Source of the DNA: Sphingorhabdus sp. Alg239-R122
Lineage (GTDB): Bacteria; Pseudomonadota; Alphaproteobacteria; Sphingomonadales; Sphingomonadaceae
Direction of reading: 5' to 3'
DNA length: 64,000 bases
NCBI RefSeq assembly: GCF_900537065.1
Contig: NZ_UNRC01000005.1
Location: forward strand, 1-64,000
Below are positions 17,161 to 28,047 of this stretch, piece by piece; position 1 is the first letter of the stretch; each line of letters begins with the position of its first letter. Both the position numbers and the translations under genes were made by a program. The notes under the pieces are model-generated. The model worked only from the letters and a program-made list of their open reading frames with translations. It did no database searches and was not told the origin of the DNA.

Positions 17161-19809
17161 ATGACTTCGACTAATGATATCCGGCGTTCTTTCCTCAACT
17201 TCTTCGCTTCGAAAGAACATGCCATAATTCCGTCTGCACCGCTTGTGCCGCATAATGACCCGACATTAATGTTCGTCAATGCGGGTATGGTGCCGTTCAA
17301 GAATGTGTTTACGGGCCTTGAAAAGCTGGATAGCAGCCGCGCGACATCGTCGCAAAAATGTGTGCGTGCTGGCGGCAAGCATAATGATCTCGACAATGTG
17401 GGTTATACCGCACGCCACCATACTTTCTTTGAAATGCTCGGTAATTTTTCGTTTGGCGACTATTTCAAGGAAGAAGCCATCCTGAATGCATGGACCCTGC
17501 TGACGAACGAATGGGGATTGCCAGCGGAAAAACTGACGGCGACAGTTTATCATACTGATGACGAAGCTTTCGACCTCTGGAAAAAAATAGCTGGTCTGCC
17601 GGACGAGCGTATCATCCGCATCGCCACCAATGACAATTTCTGGTCAATGGGCGATACGGGTCCCTGCGGTCCGTGCAGTGAAGTTTTTTATGATCATGGT
17701 GACCATATTCCCGGTGGCCCTCCCGGTAGCGCGGATGAAGATGGCGACCGGTTTATCGAAATCTGGAATCTGGTGTTCATGCAATATGACCAGTCGGCAG
17801 ATGGCGAGCGTGGCGACCTGCCAAGCCCCAGCATTGATACGGGTATGGGGCTTGAGCGCATTGCTGCGGTTATGCAGGGCGTGCATGACAATTATGACAT
17901 TGATACATTCAAGGCGCTGATCGCTGCATCAGGCCAGTTGACAGGCACCGCAACCGATGGCGCGAATCAGGCCAGCCACCGTGTCATTGCCGATCATCTG
18001 CGCGCATGTAGCTTCCTGATTGCGGATGGCGTTCTGCCCGCCAATGAAGGGCGCGGCTATGTACTGCGCCGTATCATGCGCCGGGCAATGCGGCATGCGC
18101 ATCTGCTAGGTACTGACGAACCGCTGATGCACCGCCTTGTCGGATCGCTTGTTGCCGAAATGGGACAAGCTTTTGGCGAACTTGGCCGTGCACAGCCGCT
18201 TATTGAAGAGACGATGCTGCGTGAGGAAACCAAATTCCGCCAGACGCTCGATAAAGGGCTTAAACTGCTGGATGATGCTACCGGTGAAATGGCCGAGGGT
18301 GACACATTACCCGGCGAAACCGCGTTCAAACTCTATGACACATATGGTTTCCCCTATGACCTGACCGAAGATGCCCTGCGCAATCGCGGGCTGTCAGTGG
18401 ACCGGGCGGGCTTTGACACCGCGATGGAAGCTCAAAAAGCCGCCGCTCGCGCCGCATGGAAGGGCTCTGGCGCAGCGGCATCGGATGATATCTGGTTTGA
18501 CGTAGCTGAGCGTGAAGGGGCAACCGAGTTTACGGGATATACATCCACAACTGGCGAAGGCAGGGTTGTTGCGCTTGTAAAAGACGGCACACTGGTGGAC
18601 AGTATTTCCAAAGGCGATGAAGTTATCATTGTTACCAACCAGACGCCTTTTTACGGTGAATCCGGCGGGCAGATGGGTGATAGCGGCATGATGTCGAGCG
18701 CAGAGGGCTTGTCTATAACTGTTGCCGATACATCAAAACCGCTGGGCCGTATCCATGCGCACCATGGCAAAGTGGATGCAGGGGAAGTTTGTGTTGGCGA
18801 TACGGTGCACCTGGATGTTGATGCAGCCCGGCGTGATGCGCTGCGCGCCAATCATAGTGCGACGCATCTGTTGCATGCAGCTCTGCGGAATCAGCTGGGC
18901 GGACATGTGACGCAAAAGGGCAGTCTGGTTGCACCCGATCGGTTGCGGTTTGATTTTTCCCATCCGGCGGGGCTCACAGCCGAGGAAATCGCGGTGATTG
19001 AGGCCGAAGTAAATGCTGAAATTCGCGGAAATGAGGCGGTGACAACTCGGCTTATGTCACCAGATGATGCTGTCGAGGCAGGTGCCTTGGCGCTATTTGG
19101 TGAGAAATACGGTGATGAAGTCCGTGTTCTGTCGATGGGCCGGGGCGCTGACAAACCCTATTCGGTCGAACTGTGCGGTGGTACGCATGTGAATGCGTTG
19201 GGCGATATCGGTATTTTCCGTATCATATCTGAATCTGCCGTTTCAAGTGGTGTACGCCGGATTGATGCGCTGACAGGAGAAGCGGCGCGGCAGTGGCTGG
19301 TAAGACGCGATGATACGGTGAAATCACTTGCCGCGCTTGTGAAATCGTCGCCAGAAGAGCTGTCTTCAAGAGTATCCGCCCTGCTTGATGAGCGCAAAAA
19401 ACTTGAGCGTGAGCTGGCGGAAGCAAAAAAGACACTCGCCATGGGCGGTGGAGCAGGCACATCAGGCGGGAATGAAGCGGAAATCATAGGTGATGTGAAA
19501 TTCCAGGGGCAGGTTGTGGACGGTTTGAATCCCAAGGAACTGCGCGGGCTTATTGATGAAGCAAAGGCGAAACTGGGTAGCGGTATTGCTGCGCTCGCGG
19601 CGGTGAATGATGGCCGTGCCACATTTGCCGTGGGTGTTACAGATGATCTGACTGACCGTTACAGCGCGGTAGATCTTGTGCGCGCTGGCGTTGAAGCATT
19701 GGGCGGCAAAGGTGGCGGCGGACGCGCTGATATGGCGCAGGGCGGCGGGCCCGATGGCGCTAAAGCGGGTGCTGCCATGGATGCTGTGAAGGCACGCTTA
19801 AAAGACTGA
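17161..19809 (+). CDS. alaS: Alanyl-tRNA synthetase
   Basis: This 882-aa protein is full length for AlaRS. The N-terminal class II core has [30 protein letters not shown] and [23 protein letters not shown]. The editing domain carries the zinc-binding set [12 protein letters not shown] and [16 protein letters not shown]. The C-terminal C-Ala domain ends with the glycine-rich [16 protein letters not shown] typical of the family. It charges tRNA-Ala and clears Ser/Gly mischarging. It is convergent with the Kef-type antiporter downstream. Confidence 0.98.
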   Translation: MTSTNDIRRSFLNFFASKEHAIIPSAPLVPHNDPTLMFVNAGMVPFKNVFTGLEKLDSSRATSSQKCVRAGGKHNDLDNVGYTARHHTFFEMLGNFSFGDYFKEEAILNAWTLLTNEWGLPAEKLTATVYHTDDEAFDLWKKIAGLPDERIIRIATNDNFWSMGDTGPCGPCSEVFYDHGDHIPGGPPGSADEDGDRFIEIWNLVFMQYDQSADGERGDLPSPSIDTGMGLERIAAVMQGVHDNYDIDTFKALIAASGQLTGTATDGANQASHRVIADHLRACSFLIADGVLPANEGRGYVLRRIMRRAMRHAHLLGTDEPLMHRLVGSLVAEMGQAFGELGRAQPLIEETMLREETKFRQTLDKGLKLLDDATGEMAEGDTLPGETAFKLYDTYGFPYDLTEDALRNRGLSVDRAGFDTAMEAQKAAARAAWKGSGAAASDDIWFDVAEREGATEFTGYTSTTGEGRVVALVKDGTLVDSISKGDEVIIVTNQTPFYGESGGQMGDSGMMSSAEGLSITVADTSKPLGRIHAHHGKVDAGEVCVGDTVHLDVDAARRDALRANHSATHLLHAALRNQLGGHVTQKGSLVAPDRLRFDFSHPAGLTAEEIAVIEAEVNAEIRGNEAVTTRLMSPDDAVEAGALALFGEKYGDEVRVLSMGRGADKPYSVELCGGTHVNALGDIGIFRIISESAVSSGVRRIDALTGEAARQWLVRRDDTVKSLAALVKSSPEELSSRVSALLDERKKLERELAEAKKTLAMGGGAGTSGGNEAEIIGDVKFQGQVVDGLNPKELRGLIDEAKAKLGSGIAALAAVNDGRATFAVGVTDDLTDRYSAVDLVRAGVEALGGKGGGGRADMAQGGGPDGAKAGAAMDAVKARLKD

Positions 19810-19845
19810 ACTGTATAGCCGAACGGCGAGCTACAAGTTACCGGT

Positions 19846-21633
19846 TCAACCGCCTTTTGGCTTCAGATCTGAATCGTGATGCGATTTTAGGGACGGTTTT
19901 TCGGTAAGCCCGCCTTCTTCCATAATCTTGCGGCGAAATTCGTCGCGTTTTTCATGCACGGAAGCGATGACTGGGCCCATGGCAATGCCCAGGTCGACCA
20001 GCAATGCTTCAGAAAGCTGTAGCGAGCTTTCCAGTGTTTCAGGCACGGCAACACTAACCCCCATGCGATATAGTTCGGCGGCATGGTCACTGTCACGGGC
20101 ACGCGATATTATCGGCAGGTCAGGAACCCAGCCGCGCACACGTTTGACAATCTGCGCCGCCAGTACAGGTTCGTCCATGGTGATGACCAAGGCGCGGGCA
20201 TGACCCAGTTTCAGGCGGTCCACCATACCAGGTCGTGAAATATCGCCATAGCCGGCATGATAGCCGTTACGTCGTGCCGTGGCGATTGTGTCGATGTCCG
20301 AATCAATTGCGATATAGGGTTGTCCGTGCTCTTTAAGCATGTCCGCGACCAACATACCCACCCGGCCAAAGCCGAAAATGACCGTGCGATGGGCATCTTC
20401 CACATCATTAATTCCCGCGGTTTGCTCGTTGCTTTTCATGTCCAGCCAGCGTGCTACATCATGGCCAACCCGTGCGAGTAGCGGCGTGATGGTAAGGCCG
20501 ATAGCAGTGACAATCTGCCAGAACTGGGCTGTGCTGGCACCGATAAGGCCAGCGGCAGATGCACTGGCAAGCACGATCAGGGTTGTTTCCGAAGGACTAG
20601 ACATGAGCAGACCAGCCTCTGCCGACGTGCCCTTGCCCGCGCCGGAGAAACGAAGCAACAGGCCAGTCACCAGCGTCTTGACCACAACGACGCCTACAAC
20701 TGCAAGTGTGAGCGAAACCCAGTTTTGGGCAATGACTTTGAGATCAACGCTCATGCCAACGGTGATCAGGAAAATACCGAGCGCAAGCCCTTTGAAAGGC
20801 TCGATTATGCTTTCGACTTCGCCATGATAATCGGTTTCAGCAATGATAAGCCCAGCCAGCAAAGCGCCGACAATTGGGGAGAGGCCAACGGCTGCCGTTG
20901 CGAGGGCCGATGCGATAACGACAAGCAGGCTGGCGGCCAGGAATAACTCTGGACTCTTTGTACGGGCCGCCTGTGCAAACAGGCGTGGGAGCAGGAAGCG
21001 TCCCAGCACCAGCATCACGATAATGACAAGTGCACCTTCCCACAATGTGGTCGCCAGTCCTTCCAACCCTTCGCTTTCTGCATAGGGAGCGAGCGCGCCA
21101 AGGATAAAAATGATCGGTACGATGGCCATGTCTTCGAACAGCAGCATGGCAAGCGCCGCGCGGCCTACGGGAGAAGACGTTCCTGCCATGGGGAGCACCA
21201 GTGCGGTGGAAGAAAGCGCCAGTGCAAGGCCCAGGCCCATGGCACCTGCCCAGGGCTGCCCCATCAGGTAAAGCGCGGTGCCGATGATAAAGCCAGCTAT
21301 CAACAGTTCTGCAGCACCAACCCCGAATACCAGTTTTCGCATCATCCATAGGCGTTTGAAAGACAGTTCTAAGCCTATGGAAAATAGCAGTAATATGATT
21401 CCGAAATCGGCAAAGGGCTTGATAGCCTCTGCGTCAGTTATGGTAACATATTGTAGCCAGGGTGCACGATCGACCAATGAGCCAAGTCCAGCCGGGCCAA
21501 CCAATATACCTACCAGGATGAAACCAATAATGGGGGTAATGCGAAACCGGTTAAATGCAGGTATGACAATGCCCGCTGCGCCCAGAATAACGAGCGCGTC
21601 CGATACGGATTTATATTCAATTTCCCCTGCCAT
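19846..21633 (-). CDS. CPA2-family cation:proton antiporter with RCK/TrkA-N domain (Kef-type)
   Basis: This 595-aa membrane protein has about 12 hydrophobic segments in residues 10-390, then a cytoplasmic RCK domain with the nucleotide-binding motif VIFGFGRVGMLVADML and the acidic end of strand two in YIAIDSDID. This is the KefB/KefC layout: potassium efflux in exchange for protons, gated by ligands bound to RCK. A short charged tail follows (KRDEFRRKIMEEGG). KefC-specific glutathione-binding residues were not verified, so I keep the call at family level. It is convergent with alaS. Confidence 0.9.
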   Translation of the reverse strand: MAGEIEYKSVSDALVILGAAGIVIPAFNRFRITPIIGFILVGILVGPAGLGSLVDRAPWLQYVTITDAEAIKPFADFGIILLLFSIGLELSFKRLWMMRKLVFGVGAAELLIAGFIIGTALYLMGQPWAGAMGLGLALALSSTALVLPMAGTSSPVGRAALAMLLFEDMAIVPIIFILGALAPYAESEGLEGLATTLWEGALVIIVMLVLGRFLLPRLFAQAARTKSPELFLAASLLVVIASALATAAVGLSPIVGALLAGLIIAETDYHGEVESIIEPFKGLALGIFLITVGMSVDLKVIAQNWVSLTLAVVGVVVVKTLVTGLLLRFSGAGKGTSAEAGLLMSSPSETTLIVLASASAAGLIGASTAQFWQIVTAIGLTITPLLARVGHDVARWLDMKSNEQTAGINDVEDAHRTVIFGFGRVGMLVADMLKEHGQPYIAIDSDIDTIATARRNGYHAGYGDISRPGMVDRLKLGHARALVITMDEPVLAAQIVKRVRGWVPDLPIISRARDSDHAAELYRMGVSVAVPETLESSLQLSEALLVDLGIAMGPVIASVHEKRDEFRRKIMEEGGLTEKPSLKSHHDSDLKPKGG

Positions 21634-21722
21634 GATTTTCCGTATACCCGAAAGCGTCAGCGCAAGTCAGCATATATTGTGCGACTGCGAAAGAAAAATT
21701 ACGGGGATGCTATTTGGATATA

Positions 21723-21754
21723 AAAATCCCGCCAGTGATATGCTGGCAGGATTT
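21723..21754 (-). terminator. Rho-independent terminator of icd
   Basis: Read leftward: CAAAATCCTGCCAGC, a short loop, then the complementary GCTGGCGGGATTTTT-like arm with one mismatch, ending in a T run. It lies about 30-60 bases past the icd stop at 21781. Confidence 0.75.
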
Positions 21755-21780
21755 TGAAGATTTGTTTCTGAAGGGCTGGT

Positions 21781-23001
21781 TTACTGCCAACTACCCATTT
21801 CTTTTTCCAGATTAACCCGGATCGCTTCGAAGAACTGCTCTGTTGTCATCCAGTTCTGCTCAGGACCGATCAGGATTGCCAGATCCTTAGTCATATCACC
21901 GTTTTCTACGGTCTGGATACAGACGCGCTCAAGTGTTTCGGCGAAGCGAACGACTTCAGGCGTCTCGTCAAACTTGCCGCGATACATCAGGCCGCGTGTC
22001 CATGCGAAAATGGAGGCAATCGGGTTGGTGGATGTCGCCTTGCCCTGCTCATGCATGCGGTAGTGACGCGTCACGGTGCCGTGCGCGGCTTCTGCCTCAA
22101 CAGCCTTGCCATCGGGGCGCATCAGGACGGAGGTCATCAGACCCAGTGAACCGAAGCCCTGTGCAACCGTATCGGACTGTACATCACCGTCATAGTTCTT
22201 ACAGGCCCAGACAAATTTACCGCTCCATTTCATGGCGCTGGCGACCATGTCATCAATCAGGCGATGCTGATACTCGATACCATGTTTATCAAACTGCACC
22301 TTGAATTCGCTCTCAAAAACTTCTTCAAACAGATCTTTGAAGCGGCCGTCATAGGCTTTCATGATTGTGTTCTTGGTGGACAGGTACACTGGCCATTTGC
22401 GGTCCAGGCCATAGTTGAATGAAGCACGCGCAAAATCGCGGATCGAGTCATCCAGATTGTACATCGCCATGGCAACGCCGGGGGATGGGAACTGAAATAC
22501 TTCCTCGTCAATATTGGTGCCATCATCGCCTTCATAGACGAGGCGCAGCTTACCGGGGCCAGGGACCAGGAAATCGGTGGCACGGTACTGGTCACCAAAG
22601 GCATGGCGGCCAATTACGATTGGGTTGGTCCAGCCGGGTACGAGCCGTGGCACATTGTCAATGACGATAGGTTCGCGGAATACAACACCGCCCAGGATAT
22701 TGCGGATAGTGCCATTGGGCGACTTCCACATTTTCTTCAGGTCAAATTCTTCCACGCGGGCTTCGTCCGGGGTGATGGTCGCGCATTTGACGCCGACACC
22801 ATGCTCGCGGATCGCATTGGCGCTATCGACCGTGATCTTGTCATTGGTCTCGTCGCGTTTCTGGATCGACAGGTCATAATATTTCAGGTCAATATCCAGA
22901 TATGGCAGGATCAGCCGTTCACGGATCCATTCCCATATGATGCGTGTCATTTCATCGCCGTCGAGTTCGACGACCGGATTTTTTACCTTGATTTTTGCCA
23001 T
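21781..23001 (-). CDS. icd: NADP-dependent isocitrate dehydrogenase (eukaryotic-like subfamily)
   Basis: This 406-aa dimeric IDH oxidises isocitrate to 2-oxoglutarate with NADP in the TCA cycle. The N-terminus [21 protein letters not shown], the internal FRDPI-like VFREPIV, FEFKVQ-like [21 protein letters not shown] and the NADP-binding [13 protein letters not shown] identify the type II family shared with eukaryotes and common in alphaproteobacteria. It has its own terminator. It feeds the 2-oxoglutarate dehydrogenase genes of the same window and the glutamate dehydrogenase nearby. Confidence 0.96.
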   Translation of the reverse strand: MAKIKVKNPVVELDGDEMTRIIWEWIRERLILPYLDIDLKYYDLSIQKRDETNDKITVDSANAIREHGVGVKCATITPDEARVEEFDLKKMWKSPNGTIRNILGGVVFREPIVIDNVPRLVPGWTNPIVIGRHAFGDQYRATDFLVPGPGKLRLVYEGDDGTNIDEEVFQFPSPGVAMAMYNLDDSIRDFARASFNYGLDRKWPVYLSTKNTIMKAYDGRFKDLFEEVFESEFKVQFDKHGIEYQHRLIDDMVASAMKWSGKFVWACKNYDGDVQSDTVAQGFGSLGLMTSVLMRPDGKAVEAEAAHGTVTRHYRMHEQGKATSTNPIASIFAWTRGLMYRGKFDETPEVVRFAETLERVCIQTVENGDMTKDLAILIGPEQNWMTTEQFFEAIRVNLEKEMGSWQ

Positions 23002-23193
23002 AGAGTGCCCTGTCTTTCCGTTCGGGGAGGAATCGTGCCTTGCGGCGTGTCTGCACGTCTCTTAGCAAAGATAGCCATAGTTTCAACAGGCCAATGCCTG
23101 AATTGGTGATTGCCCGTGCGCTGTCAGCAGAGGCTTTTCGTTAAAAAGCGTAAATCTTTCCACCGGAAACGCATTCAATGGCCATATGAATAT

Positions 23194-23210
23194 TGTAACA
23201 TCGCGTTACA
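23194..23210. promoter_or_regulatory. 17-bp palindrome upstream of psd, candidate operator
   Basis: TGTAAC-ATCGC-GTTACA is a perfect 6-bp inverted repeat around a 5-base centre. It ends 18 bases ahead of the psd start codon, where the promoter or early leader should lie. The form is typical of a dimeric repressor site. No protein is assigned. Confidence 0.5.
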
Positions 23211-23228
23211 CTCCCTAGTAGATAGGCC

Positions 23229-23963
23229 ATGTCCAATGAGATTTTAGATAATAAAGGCAGCGGTGTCGCTACATGGAGCTTTCCCCCTGTCCATCCCGAA
23301 GGCCGCAAGTTCGCGCTGATTTCCGGTGTGATATGCCTGTTTTTCGCGTTTATGGCCTGGGAAACGCTGGCCTGGCCCATGGCAGGTGTAACGGCATGGA
23401 TACTCGCGTTTTTCCGCGATCCACAGCGTGTGACACAGCAGGATGAAAAATTCATCACGGCGCCCGCTGATGGCCTTGTCACATTAATCGAACAGGTCCC
23501 GCCGCCGCCTGAATTGGCCGGTGATGAGGGGCTTGGCAACGAACCGATGATGCGCGTGTCGATTTTCATGAGCGTGTTTGATGTCCATATCAACCGTGCA
23601 CCCATTGGCGGCACGGTGAAGCGTGTCGCCTATATTTCCGGCAAGTTCCTGAATGCCGATCTCGATAAGGCAAGCGAAGAAAATGAGCGGCAGCACTTCA
23701 TGATCGAGCGGAATGATGGTCTGCGCATCGGCTTTACGCAGATTGCGGGTCTGGTGGCCCGCCGGATTGTACCATTTGTGAAGGAAGGCGATATTGTCGC
23801 TGCCGGCCAACGTGTCGGTCTGATCCGGTTTGGCAGCAGGGTTGACGTTTACCTGCCGCACGGGACGCAGCCACGCATCGTCAAGGGACAACGTATTGTT
23901 GCGGGCGAAACTATTTTGGCGGAAGTGGGTGCGACAAAGCTGCTCACTGGAGTTAGTCAGTAA
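23229..23963 (+). CDS. psd: Phosphatidylserine decarboxylase proenzyme
   Basis: This 244-aa short-type decarboxylase turns phosphatidylserine into phosphatidylethanolamine. The self-cleavage site is the GS pair in [13 protein letters not shown] (about residue 200), which yields the pyruvoyl cofactor. [18 protein letters not shown] and an N-terminal membrane anchor (about 30-60) also fit. It is followed by pssA after 47 bases, so the two steps of phosphatidylethanolamine synthesis are next to each other. Confidence 0.95.
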   Translation: MSNEILDNKGSGVATWSFPPVHPEGRKFALISGVICLFFAFMAWETLAWPMAGVTAWILAFFRDPQRVTQQDEKFITAPADGLVTLIEQVPPPPELAGDEGLGNEPMMRVSIFMSVFDVHINRAPIGGTVKRVAYISGKFLNADLDKASEENERQHFMIERNDGLRIGFTQIAGLVARRIVPFVKEGDIVAAGQRVGLIRFGSRVDVYLPHGTQPRIVKGQRIVAGETILAEVGATKLLTGVSQ

Positions 23964-24010
23964 TAATTAGCCAGCGATACGGCCATTTGGATAAGGAATA
24001 GACTCAACGG

Positions 24011-24832
24011 ATGTCAGGTAAGAAGCCCCGCCGTTTTTCACCGCGCGCCATTGCGCAGCGCCGTCTGAAACTGCGCAAGGGGCTTAGCCTGAGAGCAATG
24101 GTCCCGAATGCTGTCACTGCTACAGCGCTTTGTTTTGGCCTGACCGGTATCCGTTTTGCAATAGCAGGTAATTTCGAACTGGCCGCCGCCGCCATTATCC
24201 TGGCAGGCGTTCTCGACGGTCTTGATGGCCGTATTGCCCGCATGATGAACGCACAAAGCCGTTTCGGCGCAGAGCTTGACTCGCTTTCGGATGCAATTGC
24301 CTTTGGTGTGTCACCTGCGCTGGTTATGTACCTTTGGTCATTACAAGAAATGCCGCGTTTCGGGTGGATCATCTCCTTGGCTATTGCGGTGTGCTGTGCG
24401 CTCAGGCTTGCGCGCTTCAACGCACAAATTGATATGGATGAACAGCCGCATAAGTCGGCGGGTTTCCTGACTGGCGTGCCTGCACCGGCGGGCGCGGGCC
24501 TTGCATTCCTGCCACTCTATCTGTGGCTGGTGACCGGGGAAGAATGGTTCCGCCATTACAGCGTCGTCGCCCCATGGGTCGGCGTGATAGCATTTTTGAT
24601 GATATCCAACGTCGCGACTTTCAGCTGGGGCTCGCTGCGTCTGCGCCGCAATATCCGGCTGGAGGCGCTTGCGGGTGTGGCACTGCTCGGGGCTGCGTTG
24701 CTGACAATGCCGTGGCACACGCTGATTGCTATTAGCGTGATTTATGTTTTGCTGATACCATTTGGTATATTAAGTTATTCCAGAGTTAAAAAACGGCGCC
24801 TTGCTGAGCAGGTGCAGACAGGGGAGGCATAG
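24011..24832 (+). CDS. pssA: CDP-diacylglycerol--serine O-phosphatidyltransferase
   Basis: This 273-aa membrane enzyme of the CDP-alcohol phosphatidyltransferase family makes phosphatidylserine, the substrate of the psd product just upstream. The signature is GVLDGLDGRIARMMNAQS...GAELDSLSDAIAFG (about residues 73-100) with the metal-binding aspartates. Multiple hydrophobic helices follow. The basic N-terminus (GKKPRRFSPRAIAQRRLKLRKG) is usual for the type II PssA. Confidence 0.95.
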   Translation: MSGKKPRRFSPRAIAQRRLKLRKGLSLRAMVPNAVTATALCFGLTGIRFAIAGNFELAAAAIILAGVLDGLDGRIARMMNAQSRFGAELDSLSDAIAFGVSPALVMYLWSLQEMPRFGWIISLAIAVCCALRLARFNAQIDMDEQPHKSAGFLTGVPAPAGAGLAFLPLYLWLVTGEEWFRHYSVVAPWVGVIAFLMISNVATFSWGSLRLRRNIRLEALAGVALLGAALLTMPWHTLIAISVIYVLLIPFGILSYSRVKKRRLAEQVQTGEA

Positions 24833-24835
24833 CCC

Positions 24836-25546
24836 ATGCTGAAAAAAACAGGGATTGTGGCAGGCGCACTGGCAGCGACATTGGTGGTTGCTCCGGTGGC
24901 CCAGGCGGAAGTGATCGAGAAAAGCGAAAACGGATTTGTGGTGCGGCACAAGGCACACGTAAAGGCCAGCCCCGATGATGTATTCAAAATGCTGCGTTCC
25001 CCCGCCAAATGGTGGTCTGCGCAGCATAGCTGGACAGGTGATGCTGATAATTTTTACATGGATGCGCAGGCGGGCGGTTGTTTTTGTGAACTGATCCCGG
25101 CGGCCAAGGAAGGCGACAAACGCGGTAGTGCAGAGCATATGCGGATAATATACGCGCAGCCGGGCAAAATGCTGCGGCTCTCAGGCGCGTTAGGGCCATT
25201 GCAGAGTGAAGCGCTCTCCGGGACGCTGACAATTGCCATCAAGGCCAATGAGGATGCAACCACGACCATCGGCTTCGAATATGTAGTTGGCGGCTTCATG
25301 CGTTTCAAAATGGATCAGATTGCCCCGGCGGTGGACCAGGTGATTGGCGAACAGATATCACGGCTTTCGATGCAGCTTGGCCCGCTCCCGAAAAAAGGGA
25401 GTGGTGGCAAGGCTGGCAATAGTGAGGATGAGAGTGCAAAAGCAGATAAGGGTGCGTCTGCAGAAGATGAAGAAGCTCCTGCAAAAAAAGACAAAAGCAG
25501 CTTTGAAAAAGAATTTGGCGATGGCGCGAAAGACGGCGGGCGTTGA
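24836..25546 (+). CDS. Exported SRPBCC/START-like protein
   Basis: This 236-aa protein has a clear signal peptide (hydrophobic GIVAGALAATLVVAPVAQA, cleavage about residue 24). A helix-grip (SRPBCC) domain follows (VRHKAHVKASPDDVFKMLRSPAKWWS...FYMDAQAGGCFCELI). It ends in a charged Lys/Glu/Ser-rich tail (from about residue 185) that looks disordered. The fold binds hydrophobic ligands; the ligand is unknown. It starts 3 bases after pssA with GGGGAGG ahead, so it is probably in the psd-pssA operon and may have a lipid-related role. Confidence 0.75.
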   Translation: MLKKTGIVAGALAATLVVAPVAQAEVIEKSENGFVVRHKAHVKASPDDVFKMLRSPAKWWSAQHSWTGDADNFYMDAQAGGCFCELIPAAKEGDKRGSAEHMRIIYAQPGKMLRLSGALGPLQSEALSGTLTIAIKANEDATTTIGFEYVVGGFMRFKMDQIAPAVDQVIGEQISRLSMQLGPLPKKGSGGKAGNSEDESAKADKGASAEDEEAPAKKDKSSFEKEFGDGAKDGGR

Positions 25547-25550
25547 TCTT

Positions 25551-25573
25551 CATGTCATTCACACAGTGACATG
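25551..25573. repeat. Inverted repeat upstream of gdhA
   Basis: CATGTCA and TGACATG form a perfect 7-bp stem around a 9-base loop, a few bases past the stop of the SRPBCC gene and about 130 bases ahead of gdhA. No T run follows it. It could be a weak Rho-dependent end or an operator. Confidence 0.4.
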
Positions 25574-25699
25574 CCGCATAATCTGCGTATAATTTTACAA
25601 TAACATAAAAGCTGCGACTCGCATGAAGCAGCACATCTTCCGGTCGCGCATATAATAAGCCCTTGCAGCATGTGAGGGCATAGCAGGGGAGGTTTGGCT

Positions 25700-27055
25700 A
25701 TGGCCGTATCAGATCATGTTGATTTGGAAACATTTATCAAGGGCGTGGAAAAGCGTAATCCGGGGCAAAACGAATTTGTACAAGCGGTAACGGAAGTTGC
25801 GCAGGATATTTTCGAATTTATTGCTGACAAGGAAGAATATCACGAAGCGCAGATATTACGCCGTATTGCCGAACCCGATCGCGTGGTTTCCTTTCGTGTT
25901 TGCTGGGAAGATGATAATCATAATGTGCGCGTTCAGCGTGGTTGGCGTGTGCAAAACAACAACGCCATTGGCCCCTATAAAGGCGGCATCCGTTTTCACC
26001 CCAGCGTCACCGAAAGTGTGCTGAAATTCCTGGCATTTGAACAGACATTCAAAAATTCACTCACCGGCTTGCCCATGGGCGGCGGCAAAGGCGGCGCGAA
26101 TTTCAACCCCAGAGGTAAATCGGACGGGGAAGTCATGCGGTTCTGCCAGTCATTTATGACCGAGCTTTACCGCCACATTGGCCCTGACACAGATGTACCC
26201 GCCGGTGATATTGGCGTAGGTGCCCGCGAGATTGGCTATATGTTTGGTCAGTACAAGCGTATCACAGGCCGCTGGGAAGGCGTACTGACAGGTAAAGGCA
26301 TGGAGTATGGCGGCTCACAAATGCGACCTGAAGCCACAGGCTATGGCGCAGTTTATTTCATGCAGAACATGCTGAAGCACAAAAAAGACGGTATTGATGG
26401 AAAAACGGCGGTGATATCCGGATCAGGTAATGTCGCCACCCATGCCGCCGAACAGATTACCAAGCAGGGCGGCAAGGTGCTAACCCTGTCAGACAGTGGC
26501 GGTTTTATTCATGATCCAGACGGTATTGATCAGGATAAGATTGACTGGATCAAGGACCTTAAAACCAACAGGCGTGGCCGGATCAGCGAATATACAGACG
26601 AGTTTACCGGTGCGTCCTATCATGAAGGTGAGCGGCCATGGGGCGTCAAATGTGATCTGGCCCTGCCATGCGCAACACAAAATGAGCTGAACGGAGACGA
26701 AGCAAGGACGTTGGTTGATAATGGCGTAATCGCTGTGTCTGAGGGCGCCAATATGCCAACTACGCTGGAGGGCGTGCATATCTTCCACGATGCGAAGATC
26801 ATGTATGGTCCCGGCAAAGCTGCCAATGCGGGCGGTGTGGCGGTATCTGGCCTGGAAATGAGCCAGAATGCAGAGCGCATCAGCTGGAACCATGAGCGAT
26901 TGGGCACAATGCTGACCGAGCTTATGGAGGGCATTCATGATAAATGCGTCAAATATGGCGACCAGGGCGATGGCTATGTCGATTACGTCAAAGGCGCGAA
27001 TATAGCAGGGTTCAAGAAAGTGGCCGATGCCATGCTGGCTTACGGGGTTGTGTGA
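25700..27055 (+). CDS. gdhA: NADP-specific glutamate dehydrogenase
   Basis: This 451-aa hexameric GDH joins 2-oxoglutarate and ammonia to glutamate. The substrate lysines lie in GLPMGGGKGGANF (about 120-132) and the catalytic region in PAGDIGVGAREIGYMFGQYKR. The Rossmann domain has VISGSGNVATHAAEQ, and PCATQNELN is typical of the bacterial NADP type. The ATG at 25700 with GGGGAGG ahead is preferred over an in-frame TTG at 25694. It draws on the 2-oxoglutarate made by the icd product. Confidence 0.96.
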   Translation: MAVSDHVDLETFIKGVEKRNPGQNEFVQAVTEVAQDIFEFIADKEEYHEAQILRRIAEPDRVVSFRVCWEDDNHNVRVQRGWRVQNNNAIGPYKGGIRFHPSVTESVLKFLAFEQTFKNSLTGLPMGGGKGGANFNPRGKSDGEVMRFCQSFMTELYRHIGPDTDVPAGDIGVGAREIGYMFGQYKRITGRWEGVLTGKGMEYGGSQMRPEATGYGAVYFMQNMLKHKKDGIDGKTAVISGSGNVATHAAEQITKQGGKVLTLSDSGGFIHDPDGIDQDKIDWIKDLKTNRRGRISEYTDEFTGASYHEGERPWGVKCDLALPCATQNELNGDEARTLVDNGVIAVSEGANMPTTLEGVHIFHDAKIMYGPGKAANAGGVAVSGLEMSQNAERISWNHERLGTMLTELMEGIHDKCVKYGDQGDGYVDYVKGANIAGFKKVADAMLAYGVV

Positions 27056-27093
27056 TTTGACTGCCAGCTGGCCGTTCCCCTAAACCCTGTTTC

Positions 27094-27981
27094 ATGAGCG
27101 CACAGGAATTTGATACTGCGGCAGGGCAGTGGTCCATGCAAATGGCTGCTGCGCCGCAATATCTATCGGGCCATGTTGCCCTCTTTCTGGAAACCAGGGG
27201 TAGTGTCTGCTACACGCTGGAAAAACTTATTCCCGATGGACATGCGATATTCATGATAAATCTCGGCCCACCACAAATGGTGGTGGAAGGCGGAGAAAAT
27301 GGTGTATCCAGCAATCATGTGCGGGCCTGGCTTTCCGGCATTCACGACAGACCGCTATATACTGCGCCAGTGGCTGGTAACGGCGCTTTCCATACGCATT
27401 TCATCGCAGCTTCACTGACCTTCAGTGGAGTCTATAGCCTGTTCGGTATAGCAGCGAGTGAAGTGGCAAATCGTGTTATCGATGCTGAATTGCTGTTTGG
27501 AGAGAAAATCCGTCATTTGCATGACCAGATGGGTGAACTGGATACCACGCCACAGAGATTTGCCCTGCTGGCCGGTTTCCTGCAAAAAATATCTGAAAAG
27601 AGGTCGCGCCCTGTGCACCCTGGCGTGTTGGAAGCGATCGAAAAAACGCTGCACAACCCATATGACCTCAGGGTTAGCGGATTATGCCAGCAGCTGGATA
27701 TCAGCAGGAAACACCTCAACACGGTTTACCGGCAGAATGTCGGGGTAAGCCCGAAGACATTCGCGCGTCTGGTCCGTTTCCATGCAATAGTCGATCGCTT
27801 AAGCCGCCCGCATTTTGGAGACTGGGCTGGACGTGCCATTGATGCAGGTTATTTCGATCAGGCACATATGCACCGCGATTTCGCGCAATTTGCAGCGGAG
27901 CCTCCAGGCGCTTTCATGCAGCAAATATCCGATGATGGAATGTCAATCGTATATGATGCCGAACATAATGTACTCAGGTAA
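27094..27981 (+). CDS. AraC-family transcriptional regulator
   Basis: This 295-aa regulator has an N-terminal ligand-binding part without strong similarity that I can name. The C-terminal AraC double helix-turn-helix runs over about residues 185-285: LRVSGLCQQLDISRKHLNTVYRQNVGVSPKTFARLVRF, then AIDAGYFDQAHMHRDFAQFAAEPPGAF. The second helix set matches the family consensus closely. There is no clear ribosome-binding site. Its target may be the adjacent secreted protein or gdhA; this is position only. Confidence 0.88.
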   Translation: MSAQEFDTAAGQWSMQMAAAPQYLSGHVALFLETRGSVCYTLEKLIPDGHAIFMINLGPPQMVVEGGENGVSSNHVRAWLSGIHDRPLYTAPVAGNGAFHTHFIAASLTFSGVYSLFGIAASEVANRVIDAELLFGEKIRHLHDQMGELDTTPQRFALLAGFLQKISEKRSRPVHPGVLEAIEKTLHNPYDLRVSGLCQQLDISRKHLNTVYRQNVGVSPKTFARLVRFHAIVDRLSRPHFGDWAGRAIDAGYFDQAHMHRDFAQFAAEPPGAFMQQISDDGMSIVYDAEHNVLR

Positions 27982-28047
27982 CATTTTTCCAATATGGAAT
28001 AGTTGTACGAAGGTAGCTTGCCATCTGACCTGACAGGAGAAAGCTAC

